Below, piece after piece: positions 25,034 to 32,368 of a DNA stretch of 58,644 nt. The DNA comes from CAYGAW01 sp964347945 (lineage in GTDB: Bacteria > Chloroflexota > Anaerolineae > UBA7937 > B3-Chlor): assembly GCA_964347945.1 (NCBI GenBank), contig CAYGAW010000213.1, forward strand, positions 1 through 58,644, read 5' to 3'. Under the pieces are notes generated by a model, which had not been told where the DNA came from, did no database searches, and worked only from the letters and a program-made list of their open reading frames with translations. Both the position numbers and the translations under genes were made by a program. Position 1 is the first letter of the stretch, and every line of letters begins with the position of its first letter.

Positions 25034-25204
25034 GTGGCCCTCGTGCTCGTGCGTAGCATTCTCCAGAGAGGTTTCGTGCGACTCCCACTGGCTGCCAAGG
25101 ACTGGTGTGCCGCACGGCAGACCTGAGTCGGGGAGGGCAGTGTTCACGGGCGAGCTTACTGGGTGCTGCAGCCGAGGGCACGGAGACACGTTACTAGGGG
25201 GACC

Positions 25205-25645
25205 ATGAACGCGCTTGCAAGGAAGAGTGATCGTGAGTTGCGCCAGAAGATTCTGGTGGTTGACGATGAGCAAGTAATCCTCGATCTCCTGCGACGGGTA
25301 CTCAGCCGGGAGGGGTATCAGGTCACCACAACGACTCTTGGCGACGAAGCCGTGAGGCTCGTGTCCACGGGACGGTTCGACTTGGCCATAGCGGACATTG
25401 GACTGCATCGGCTCGATGGTCGCGACCTGATGATGAGGATCAAGCAAGCCAGCCCCGAAACGGCGCTTGTAGCTATGACCGGCTATCCGGCGAGCGAGGT
25501 CGTCCTCTTCGCTCGAGACTACACGGACGGGTGCCTTGAGAAGCCTTTTGCCCTGGCGGAACTGCTAAGGGCAGTGCGAAGTGCGCTTGAAGAGAGAGTC
25601 AAGCTTTCGGGCGAGGCTGCCGCAATCGCTTCAACGTCGTCTTGA
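25205..25645 (+). CDS. Stand-alone response regulator receiver protein
   Basis: The 146-residue protein is a single CheY-like receiver domain. It has the acidic pair VVDDEQ (about residues 21-24), the phosphoacceptor Asp in AIADIGL, the switch Thr in AMTGY and the Lys in LEKPF. No output domain follows; the C-terminus is a short helix-rich tail. It probably relays a phosphate or acts by protein contact. No histidine kinase is encoded in the window, so its partner lies elsewhere. It is 171 bp behind the NHLP-like gene. Confidence 0.9.
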   Translation: MNALARKSDRELRQKILVVDDEQVILDLLRRVLSREGYQVTTTTLGDEAVRLVSTGRFDLAIADIGLHRLDGRDLMMRIKQASPETALVAMTGYPASEVVLFARDYTDGCLEKPFALAELLRAVRSALEERVKLSGEAAAIASTSS

Positions 25646-25936
25646 GATCGCAGGTGGTACAGGTACGAGTGCGGGCCGAGTGGGCTCGCGGTCGACGATG
25701 ACTGGCCGATGGCCAAGCCATTGGCCGACGATTACGGGTTTGTGGGTCTCCAAGCTGAGACAGCTCGCCGAGGAGCTGTGCGCGCCGCTGTGAGAAAGGG
25801 CGCCCTGGCACTCTGGACAGTGGGCGGGCATTGAGGGGAGACGGTGCGGCTGCTGACAAGCCGCACTCCCGTAGCAGCGACGCCGCAGCTTCATGGAGTT
25901 CGCAACAGGATTAGACACAGTCGAGGGAGGAGGCAG
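25646..25936. other. Intergenic region before spoVS
   Basis: About 290 bp with only short, overlapping open frames that resemble nothing. No convincing promoter or terminator is seen. Confidence 0.4.
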
Positions 25937-26197
25937 TTGGATATTATCAGGGTGGCGACCACCTCAAAACCTACGGCGGTGGCTGGGGCGATTGCTGCCT
26001 CGGTCCGTCAGAGCAATGAAGCACAGGTTCAGGCCATTGGACCTATGGCGGTCAATCAGGCCATGAAGGCCATAGCCGTGGCCCGCGGATACCTTGCTTC
26101 GGATGGGTTTACCATCATCTGTGTGCCCATTTTCATTGAAGTGTATGTTAATGAGGGCAAACGCACGGCAATGAGGTTCTATGTCGAGCCGCGATGA
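25937..26197 (+). CDS. spoVS: SpoVS-like protein
   Basis: The 86-residue product aligns over its full length with stage V sporulation protein S: DIIRVATTSKPTAVAGAIA, then AQVQAIGPMAVNQAMKAIA and the C-terminal RTAMRFYVEPR. SpoVS is a small Alba-like protein, in Bacillus affecting septation and coat assembly, and is widespread in non-sporulating bacteria where it is thought to bind nucleic acid. The start is TTG 25937 with GGAGG (25926-25930) six bases upstream; the longer upstream frame has no similarity. Nothing else here suggests sporulation. Confidence 0.9.
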   Translation: MDIIRVATTSKPTAVAGAIAASVRQSNEAQVQAIGPMAVNQAMKAIAVARGYLASDGFTIICVPIFIEVYVNEGKRTAMRFYVEPR

Positions 26198-26676
26198 CAC
26201 CACACCATGAATAGGGGTCTAGCCATGGTACTTGCCCCGGTGCTCGAGCTCCCTCCGAACTCAGGCGTTCCTCGCAAGTTGAACTAGCCCTCCGTTTCCG
26301 CCGTCGCGCTTTCTTGTCTCTTGGCCAGCGTAGGCTGTCTAGCCTAGTTGATCCTGCCAAGCCGACTCTTGGGTGCTCCTGGCGCCAGCGAGGCTAGACG
26401 TGGAGCAACCTGTCAAGTTGCACGATTGAGGTGACGCTTGCGTTGATCCCGCGGAGGCCTGGGGCACAGGGGCGCCCGCCCATCATTCGGTCCGCGTGGG
26501 CGGCTAGAGCTCATCTCGCGACTTTTGACATCAATGGCTCTGCGGCGATCGCGGCAAGACGGTTCGGCGATGTCGTTCTACGGGTAGTGAGTGATTGAGG
26601 GAGCCGTTGTCCTTCCTATTGTGGGGTTTTTTCTCCTCGCTTCTGTCTGGTGGCTCCGAGGGCCTGAGGTCAGATC
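26198..26676. other. Long intergenic region before the LuxR-type HTH gene
   Basis: About 480 bp without a credible gene. A CTGGCGCCAG palindrome lies near 26378 and a GC-rich CCGCCC/GGGCGG pair near 26480-26500. TTTTGACA occurs near 26523 without a -10 box at the right distance. Such a long gap in front of a regulator gene may hold its control region. Confidence 0.4.
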
Positions 26677-26889
26677 ATGATTGAGGAGCTTACCCGAAGG
26701 GAGCGGCAGATACTGCTGCTGGTCTGTCGCGGTATGTGTAACAAGGAGATAGCTCGAGAACTTGATATCACCGGCAAGACGGTGGAGTGGCACATCAGCA
26801 ACATTCTGGGCAAGCTGGGGGCCGCGAACAGGACTCAGGCCGTGGCTATCGCGCTGGAGCGAGGCTTATTGGCTCCAGAGGACCAATAA
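26677..26889 (+). CDS. Stand-alone LuxR/GerE-type helix-turn-helix protein
   Basis: The 70-residue protein is just the LuxR C-terminal DNA-binding domain: LTRRERQILLLVCRGMCNKE, then IARELDITGKTVEWHISNIL and GKLGAANRTQAVAIALERG. All four helices are present. It has no receiver or sensor domain and would rely on dimerisation or a partner; the receiver-only protein at 25.2 kb is an attractive but unproven one. It starts ATG 26677 and stands just upstream of a 62-bp element with inverted GGGAA/TTCCC half-sites that recurs at 29.9 kb. Confidence 0.88.
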   Translation: MIEELTRRERQILLLVCRGMCNKEIARELDITGKTVEWHISNILGKLGAANRTQAVAIALERGLLAPEDQ

Positions 26890-26899
26890 CGGCGTCACC

Positions 26900-26985
26900 T
26901 GTCAAGAGATAGCAAGATCTAGGGAAGTCTCAAACTGAAAACTAGGGTTTTCCCTGGGGACAAGGGGGGGATTTCGTGGTATGCT
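26900..26985 (+). promoter_or_regulatory. Conserved 62-bp upstream element, copy 1, with promoter
   Basis: The block 26900-26962 shares TGTCAAGAGATAGC, then AGA-x-CT-x-GGGAA, and after the same 24-base gap TTTTCCCTGGG with the block at 29893. The GGGAA and TTCCC parts form inverted half-sites. A promoter of the form GGGACA (26957-26962), 17 bp, TATGCT (26980-26985) overlaps its right edge. The element lies ahead of the lipoprotein gene at 27079. Confidence 0.65.
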
Positions 26986-27078
26986 GTTTCTGAAGCGTCT
27001 CACCGTAGCGTTTGTGCGGGCATCTGAAAGTCATCGCTCTGAGCAATCGGTGGGCTGTTAGTGTGGAGGCGCAGTCAC

Positions 27079-27843
27079 ATGGCATCGTCAAAGGGCAACG
27101 GGACAAACCTGCGCAAGTGGGTCATAACGGGAGGGGTCCTTTTTCTGACAGTGGCTGTTGGTGCCTGTGGCAGCGGGTCAGACTTGCAGGAAGTGACCAG
27201 GAAAGCAGTCGTCGGTACCACGGCAGCTCAGTCGTATCGAGAGACGGGGACCACAAGCCGGACCTCGGGGGGTGACACCGTCACGCTGTACGCGGAGGGA
27301 GAGTACGCTGCGCCAGATCGCTACCGAGTGAAGGTACGTAACGAAACTGGATCCTGGGACGAGTGTATCCAGATTGGCGATCAGAGCTATGTCCTGACCC
27401 CAAATGAGGCGGACTGGCCTGGGGGGGAACGCCGGGAATCGTGCGTAGTGCTCCCCATTGCTGAGGAACTCGCAGTGCTCCATCACCTGGTCGACTTCGA
27501 GGTGCTGCCGGACCAGCAGATTGGAGGTGTCGACTGCGTCCACTACCGTGCTAACGTTGATGTTGAAGCCTGGACGGCGAAATGGGAGGCGGGGGCCGAG
27601 TATCCCCCGCCGCCGCAAGTCGTGAACCTGATGAAGGGCCAGAGTATGGGGGTTGAGCTCTGGGTGGGGAAAGACGACTACTTCGTCCGCCAGATGAAGA
27701 CTGAGGCACGCCTGCTCGAGTACGACCTCGTCACTGGGCAGGAGAGCTGGGTTACCCAGAACACCACTACGCGGTTCTACGATTTCAACGAGCCCATCGC
27801 CATCGAGCCGCCTGCGCCTGAGCCCAGCGGCGTTGGCGACTGA
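27079..27843 (+). CDS. Secreted lipoprotein, function unknown
   Basis: The 254-residue product has a type II signal: basic N-terminus, hydrophobic WVITGGVLFLTVAV and the lipobox VGAC, so the mature protein would be lipid-anchored at its cysteine. The rest is a beta-rich domain (YRETGTTSRTSGGD, DRYRVKVRNETGSWDECIQIGD, VELWVGKDDYFVRQMKTEARL). This pattern recalls the LolA/LppX-like fold used for lipid carriage or signal sensing. A GTG at 27061 is possible, but the ATG at 27079 has GGAGG nine bases upstream. It is preceded by the repeated 62-bp element. Confidence 0.75.
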   Translation: MASSKGNGTNLRKWVITGGVLFLTVAVGACGSGSDLQEVTRKAVVGTTAAQSYRETGTTSRTSGGDTVTLYAEGEYAAPDRYRVKVRNETGSWDECIQIGDQSYVLTPNEADWPGGERRESCVVLPIAEELAVLHHLVDFEVLPDQQIGGVDCVHYRANVDVEAWTAKWEAGAEYPPPPQVVNLMKGQSMGVELWVGKDDYFVRQMKTEARLLEYDLVTGQESWVTQNTTTRFYDFNEPIAIEPPAPEPSGVGD

Positions 27844-27866
27844 GGGGCATCGTTACGGGATAGAAC

Positions 27867-29081
27867 ATGAAAAAGCGACTTCTATGGTTAGCAGCTGTGT
27901 TCCTGGTGCTATCCGTTTTGACTGGCGCTTCTTCGGCGGCGCCGGGCAAGAGTCATGGACAACCGGAGAACCCACTGGCAGGGCGGGTATTGCAGAGAAG
28001 TGATTTGCCTCGGGATGGCGAGGCATACTACGCTGAGCAGTTGACAGCAGATCATTTTCCAGGCTCCCCGTGTCCCGTCAACATACCTTTGCAGGTCGAG
28101 GGATTCCTGGATGGATATGTGGCCGGCGGATGGTATCCCTTGACCTTGCAGGATAGTGCGTTACAAGGCAAGCTACAACGCAAGCAGGCTGGTGCCTATG
28201 CCTTAAGTGTCGTGTACCAATACCGAGATGAGGTCCAAGCAGCGACAGCCCTCGAGCGGCAACTGGAGTGGTTCCACGAGGAAGGTAGTTTGGCGGTGGA
28301 CGCGAGAGCAGAGGGGGCGGGCTTCGATCAGTCCCTCGCTGCTGCCAACGGTGTGCAAGGAAGTGCGATGCGCCTCACTTATTCTCAGGAAGGTCTGACC
28401 TGGGTCAGCTACTGGTTTTTTGGCGTGGAGGGCGACACTTTGATGCTCCTGTGGGTGGACGGCCTGCCCGCCCCCGGAAGCCCAGTCGCGGCAGGGGACG
28501 GCCCTGCGCTTCCCGCCCCTGCCGGATGCTACGCCGTTGACTGGGAGGTTGGAGGCTGGACGGGCGGCTCGGTCACCTTCTACGGTGTACGTGGCAAGAA
28601 TTACACATTGAATCCCTCCGTTTACTCAGATGACCTTAGGTTCGTGCATTCTGACTGGGTCCTCTATGATCAATGGAATCTTGTCGAGCTGGGTTGGAGG
28701 AAAGCTCACACCTGGGGCCCTCGGTGGTTCGCCGCTTGGGTGATCAATGGCCAGATACAGTACGCGAATTTTGATGGACTAACTCCTTACACGACGCACA
28801 GGTATAAGGTCTACAACTACCACTCCGATAAGGTGTGGCGGTTCGTCATTGATGGTGTAGTGAAGAAGACGGTCACAACTACGTTTGATAGGGGCACACC
28901 CGGAGCGATGAGGGAGCGACACTGGTCATGCGATGTCGGAGGGGGCCATTGGTGGAAGCTGAAACGCTCGGATTGGGCTGGCAACTTCAGCCTTTGGCAA
29001 ACGTGGTATGACCACGATTCGGACCCTTACTACTACGCCTATCACCCAACCACATATGAGTTCTTTGTCTACTCCAACTGA
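27867..29081 (+). CDS. Large secreted protein, two-part, function unknown
   Basis: The 404-residue product has a cleavable signal peptide (MKKRLLWLAAVFLVLSVLTG, cleavage near ASSAA). Residues 40-220 form a mixed domain. The C-terminal part is rich in Trp, Tyr and Gly (GKNYTLNPSVYSDDLRFVHS, YKVYNYHSDKVWRFVIDG, HWWKLKRSDWAGNF) and looks like a beta-sandwich, carbohydrate-binding or neprosin-like module. That is only a pattern impression; I do not recognise a family. It follows the lipoprotein gene by 23 bp, so they are likely cotranscribed. Confidence 0.75.
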   Translation: MKKRLLWLAAVFLVLSVLTGASSAAPGKSHGQPENPLAGRVLQRSDLPRDGEAYYAEQLTADHFPGSPCPVNIPLQVEGFLDGYVAGGWYPLTLQDSALQGKLQRKQAGAYALSVVYQYRDEVQAATALERQLEWFHEEGSLAVDARAEGAGFDQSLAAANGVQGSAMRLTYSQEGLTWVSYWFFGVEGDTLMLLWVDGLPAPGSPVAAGDGPALPAPAGCYAVDWEVGGWTGGSVTFYGVRGKNYTLNPSVYSDDLRFVHSDWVLYDQWNLVELGWRKAHTWGPRWFAAWVINGQIQYANFDGLTPYTTHRYKVYNYHSDKVWRFVIDGVVKKTVTTTFDRGTPGAMRERHWSCDVGGGHWWKLKRSDWAGNFSLWQTWYDHDSDPYYYAYHPTTYEFFVYSN

Positions 29082-29114
29082 GGCGCCCATGGGAGACCAA
29101 GCGGAGAGTTGCAG

Positions 29115-29795
29115 ATGAGCGAATCGATAATGAGGGCAGTGAGGAGGCGGACCATGACGAATCAGCGCCTTTTATGGCTTTTCAAGTCACCTGGATACTG
29201 GGTAGCAAGCCTACTCTTCGTAGTGCTGGCGGTGGCTGGAGCCCGGTATCTTCTCCAACAAGCACCCTATGGCTTGGTCGGAGACGAGGCCCAGGTTCAC
29301 GTTCCGGATGTCCCGAACTGGCCATGGGAAGGGCCAATCTATCCCGCCGACAAGGTTACGCTCTCGGAAGCGAGGACCAGAGTGCCATTCGCTATCCCGC
29401 TGCCGACCTCTCTGCGAGACGCGCGCAGCGTGGAAATAGAAGAGGTCTGGGTCTCTGCCGTCCAGGCACCTCTCGATCTGGATGAGGAGATATACACGGA
29501 GCTAACCTCAGTGGCCGTTGTCTTTTCCGATGGATGCCAAATGATCATCCACCAGATGGACTCACCCCCCGATTGGGATGCCATCATCGCCCAACAAACT
29601 CCTGTCTTTAGCAAGGTGACCATTAATGATCATCCTGGCATGGGAACTAGTCCGGGGGTGCAGGAGATCATGGGAGGGCAACATCGTTATCCTGGCAGCG
29701 TCTCGTGGTGGGTTGACGGTCTGGAGATCACCATCTACTCGGAGACGCTACCACTCGAGGAACTGCTGGAGATCGCCAATTCGGTGCGCTACTAG
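29115..29795 (+). CDS. Membrane-anchored extracytoplasmic protein, function unknown
   Basis: The 226-residue product has one membrane segment near the N-terminus (GYWVASLLFVVLAVAGARYL) and an outside domain of about 180 residues. The C-terminal stretch VSWWVDGLEITIYSETLPLE followed by ELLEIANSV resembles the DUF4367/anti-sigma-associated domain, where a Trp-rich strand is followed by a helix ending in IA-x-S. A regulatory or sensing role is possible. ATG 29115 has GGAG nine bases upstream; the frame is open two codons further to a TTG. It is probably the third gene of the operon beginning at 27079. Confidence 0.65.
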   Translation: MSESIMRAVRRRTMTNQRLLWLFKSPGYWVASLLFVVLAVAGARYLLQQAPYGLVGDEAQVHVPDVPNWPWEGPIYPADKVTLSEARTRVPFAIPLPTSLRDARSVEIEEVWVSAVQAPLDLDEEIYTELTSVAVVFSDGCQMIIHQMDSPPDWDAIIAQQTPVFSKVTINDHPGMGTSPGVQEIMGGQHRYPGSVSWWVDGLEITIYSETLPLEELLEIANSVRY

Positions 29796-29892
29796 TACTC
29801 AGGGAGGCTGGAGGGCGATAACAGCCTTCATGGCCTGGTTACGACGCTGCACCGGGGTTTGGAGGTGCAGACGGACCTATGAGCGCGTGACG

Positions 29893-29954
29893 TGTCAAGA
29901 GATAGCTAGAACTGGGGAAAAACCTGGGTCACGACGACGCTTTTCCCTGGGAAC
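29893..29954 (+). promoter_or_regulatory. Conserved 62-bp upstream element, copy 2
   Basis: It repeats the layout of the block at 26900: TGTCAAGAGATAGC, AGAACTGGGGAA, a gap of identical length and TTTTCCCTGGG. The GGGGAAAA and TTTTCCC parts can form a hairpin or a palindromic protein site. It lies about 90 bp upstream of the membrane protein gene at 30042. The -10 region behind it is poor. Confidence 0.6.
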
Positions 29955-30041
29955 GGGAAGAGGCTGTGAGGTGGTGTGACTCGGAGCAGCTTCACTGGGT
30001 CGAGCAGTTGGATGCCATTTCTCGGAGAGGTGCCAAGTGAC

Positions 30042-30581
30042 ATGTCTATACGAAGGGTCTACTCAATGGTCCGATGCAAGCTCCCGGGCAGGGCCGTGTT
30101 TATTGGTGGCACAGTCTTGCTGGTCGGCACCTGGGCTCTCATCTCCTTCTTCATGTTGGGAGCAACAGAAGGCTGGTTGGTACCTTGGGACTGCGTGCAC
30201 GTCTCCCTGCGGCCGCCGCTGGGAACCTGGGCGAGAACTATCAATGATTTCTTTGAAGGTCCGCCGGGCTCTTTCCTACCTGCCTTGGGCTTCGTACTCG
30301 TCAGTGTGGCCTTGTTCCTCGTTGCCACGCTGCGGACCAGAAGACGTACTCTTCTGCCTGGGGCGCTGGCGGTCACGAATCTGGCCTTCGTCTTGGCTGA
30401 CATCCTGTTGCTTGACGTCGCCGACCGACTTCCGATACTCCGGCTGCCTGAGCGCCGCCCGGCAATTGACGTCGGCTACTATCGCACCTGGCCTGCCTTT
30501 CTGATTACAGCCGTCTTGGTGGGACTCCTGTTTGCCGTCCAGTTGAGGATCGTTATCGGAGGAAAGCGAGACGGCAGGTAG
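30042..30581 (+). CDS. Four-helix membrane protein, function unknown
   Basis: The 179-residue product has four hydrophobic segments (VFIGGTVLLVGTWALISFF, LPALGFVLVSVALFLVAT, GALAVTNLAFVLADILLL, FLITAVLVGLLFAVQL), with both ends basic and probably cytoplasmic. No family is recognised. ATG 30042 is chosen because the sequence upstream of it contains the repeated 62-bp control element; the open frame reaches back to 29976. It may belong to the same regulon as the lipoprotein operon. Confidence 0.6.
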   Translation: MSIRRVYSMVRCKLPGRAVFIGGTVLLVGTWALISFFMLGATEGWLVPWDCVHVSLRPPLGTWARTINDFFEGPPGSFLPALGFVLVSVALFLVATLRTRRRTLLPGALAVTNLAFVLADILLLDVADRLPILRLPERRPAIDVGYYRTWPAFLITAVLVGLLFAVQLRIVIGGKRDGR

Positions 30582-31032
30582 GCTTGGCATGCCGCTTCCT
30601 ACCGCGGTTCCGAGGCCACCGCCAGCATCGCTCTGCCAAACCGCCTCGCGTCCTGCGCACGGAGCGCGGCAGAGTCAATTACAGGGTACCTATCGCGTGC
30701 GCGTGTCTGAGCTAGGAGGCCTTTGGGCGTAGAATAGCTAACAGACCGGGTGGAGGCACGCACCTCGTGATTGGGCTGTTCACGAGGATTCTCCTTTCTA
30801 CGGGCCTCATCGGGGGGCTTGGAGTCGTCATCGGCCGCATCACCCGGTTCAAGATAGCGCAGTGGGGCAATCGCAGCGCTAAACGTGTCCCCCCCGTAGG
30901 CCAAGTCTGCCGCAGTAGCTGCTACCATGTGACAAGGTGTCTCCCCCATCCTACTGCCCGAGGGGCACCAGACTTGGCCACTGTCTTTCTTACCACCTCG
31001 TAGCGATGTCCTGGCGCAAGCACTCGTAGTTT
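30582..31032. other. Intergenic region before the ribosomal protein operon
   Basis: About 450 bp with one weak small frame (next entry). A TAGAAT near 30733 lacks a -35 partner. No terminator is recognised after the membrane protein gene. Confidence 0.4.
30767..31003 (+). CDS. Possible small membrane protein
   Basis: A GTG with GGAGG ten bases upstream opens 78 codons. The N-terminus has one hydrophobic segment (LLSTGLIGGLGVVIGRI), but the C-terminal half is unlike a normal protein, and an open frame on the other strand covers the same bases. It may be real, truncated or spurious. Confidence 0.25.
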   Translation: MIGLFTRILLSTGLIGGLGVVIGRITRFKIAQWGNRSAKRVPPVGQVCRSSCYHVTRCLPHPTARGAPDLATVFLTTS

Positions 31033-31061
31033 TTGACAAGTTCCTTCGAGGCTGTTATAAT
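31033..31061 (+). promoter_or_regulatory. Consensus sigma-70 promoter of rplU-rpmA-rpmE
   Basis: TTGACA (31033-31038), 17 bp and TATAAT (31056-31061), a perfect match, lie 18 bp upstream of the rplU start codon. Strong constitutive expression is expected. The leader is only about ten bases long and contains GGAGG. Confidence 0.9.
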
Positions 31062-31079
31062 GAGTGTTTGGAGGATCAT

Positions 31080-31664
31080 ATGTACGCCATCATAGAGAGT
31101 GGTGGGAAGCAGTACCGGGTCTCAGCGGGGCAAAGCGTCGACATGGACAGAATGCCTGCCGGGGTCGGTGACACGATTGAGCTCGGTAATGTGCTCCTTG
31201 TGGCCGACGACGGCGACATCGTTATTGGGACGCCCGTCGTGGAGGGAGCCAAGGTGCGAGCCACCGTCGTGGAGCAGGGCCGCGGCCGAAAGATCACTGT
31301 CTTCAAGTTTAAGCCTGGCAATCGATATCAGCGCAAGCAAGGGCACCGTCAAGGCTACACCAGGCTGCGAATCGAGAGCATTCTCCGTCCAGGCGTTGCT
31401 GAGGAAGAGCCTACGGCGAGGGAAGCTGTGGAGGAGCCGAAAGCAACCATCGCTGAAGAGGCCGTTGCAGAAGTGGCTGTATCCATAGAGGATCTGGGTC
31501 TGTCATCTCGCATCACTGGCATCCTGAGGGGCGGCGGAATAGAGACGGTGGACGACTTGTTGAAGACAGATGACGAGGGGCTGCTTGCTCTGCGGGGCTT
31601 TGGCCCCAAGTCTCTCGAAGAGGTTCGTGCATCTTTGAAAGCCAAGGGCTTCGCCAAGGCATAG
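31080..31664 (+). CDS. rplU: Ribosomal protein bL21 with a C-terminal helix-hairpin-helix extension
   Basis: Residues 1-103 are a normal bL21 (YAIIESGGKQYRVSAGQSV, then KFKPGNRYQRKQGHRQGYTRLRI in two parts), a large-subunit protein that contacts 23S rRNA. An acidic alanine- and glutamate-rich linker (about 105-140) follows. The last 55 residues, from VSIEDLGLSSRITGILRGGG to RGFGPKSLEEVRASLKAKGF, closely resemble the C-terminal domain of RNA polymerase alpha. Its two helix-hairpin-helix units include the G-x-G/P-KSL-x-E signature. Total length of 194 residues is nearly double the family norm. ATG 31080 has GGAGG six bases upstream. Confidence 0.93.
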   Translation: MYAIIESGGKQYRVSAGQSVDMDRMPAGVGDTIELGNVLLVADDGDIVIGTPVVEGAKVRATVVEQGRGRKITVFKFKPGNRYQRKQGHRQGYTRLRIESILRPGVAEEEPTAREAVEEPKATIAEEAVAEVAVSIEDLGLSSRITGILRGGGIETVDDLLKTDDEGLLALRGFGPKSLEEVRASLKAKGFAKA

Positions 31665-31678
31665 TTGGGGGTGGTAAC

Positions 31679-31942
31679 ATGGCTCACAAGAAAGGTGGCG
31701 GCGCCAGCCGCAATGGTAGAGATAGCGCCGGCAAGCGGTTGGGCGTGAAGCGGTACGATGGTCAGAAGGTCCGGGCCGGTACCATCATTGTGCGTCAACG
31801 AGGAAGCACATTCTATCCAGGCGAGAATGTAAGGGTGGGCAAGGACTATACCCTGTTCTCGGTCATTGATGGGCTCGTCAAGTTTGAGCGTGCTTCCAGG
31901 CTCAAGAAGCGGGTTAGCGTTTATCCGGAGGTGGCAGCTTAG
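31679..31942 (+). CDS. rpmA: Ribosomal protein bL27
   Basis: This 87-residue large-subunit protein has an N-terminal tail that reaches the peptidyl transferase centre. It begins AHKKGGGASRNGRDS with no cleavable extension of the Firmicutes type, followed by KRLGVKRYDGQKVRAGTI and RQRGSTFYPGENV. It follows rplU by 14 bp and abuts rpmE, forming one operon. Confidence 0.97.
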   Translation: MAHKKGGGASRNGRDSAGKRLGVKRYDGQKVRAGTIIVRQRGSTFYPGENVRVGKDYTLFSVIDGLVKFERASRLKKRVSVYPEVAA

Positions 31943-32290
31943 ATGAAGAAGGGCATTCACCCCGAGTATTTTCCAGAGGCTCGGGTGGTATGTGGGTGTG
32001 GCAATAGTTTCACCACTGGAGCCACAAAGCCGCTGATCAAGACCGACATCTGTTCTGCGTGTCACCCTTTCTTCACTGGTGAACAGCGTATCGTGGACAC
32101 TGCTGGTCAAGTGGAACGTTATATGAGGAGGCTGGAAAGGCGAGAAGAACTGGGCAAGGCCATGGCCTCCACCACTGAGACAGACGAGTCGGAGGCGGCA
32201 GAGGGCAGCCAGGGCGAGAAAGCCCCCAAGGCTTCCTCTGGCAAAGCCTCGAAACGAGGGAAGGGAAAGCGTAGGGAAGGTAGCGAGTAG
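31943..32290 (+). CDS. rpmE: Ribosomal protein bL31, zinc-binding type, with basic tail
   Basis: This large-subunit protein is of the zinc-containing C+ form: CGCG near residue 18 and CSACHPF near 37 provide the ligands, followed by FFTGEQRIVDTAGQVERYMRR. The family is usually 66-90 residues. Here a charged, alanine-, lysine- and serine-rich low-complexity tail brings it to 115. It starts immediately after the rpmA stop codon. Confidence 0.95.
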   Translation: MKKGIHPEYFPEARVVCGCGNSFTTGATKPLIKTDICSACHPFFTGEQRIVDTAGQVERYMRRLERREELGKAMASTTETDESEAAEGSQGEKAPKASSGKASKRGKGKRREGSE

Positions 32291-32301
32291 GCTAGCAGGA
32301 A

Positions 32302-32324
32302 GGGCAGGGGAGACCTGCCCTTTT
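32302..32324 (+). terminator. Rho-independent terminator after rpmE
   Basis: GGGCAGG (32302-32308) and CCTGCCC (32314-32320) form a seven-base stem around a five-base loop and are followed by TTTT. It stands 12 bp after the rpmE stop codon. Confidence 0.8.
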
Positions 32325-32368
32325 GCGTTGGCGCATCGGCTGAGGAGGCGCGAGAGAGGAGGGGAAGA

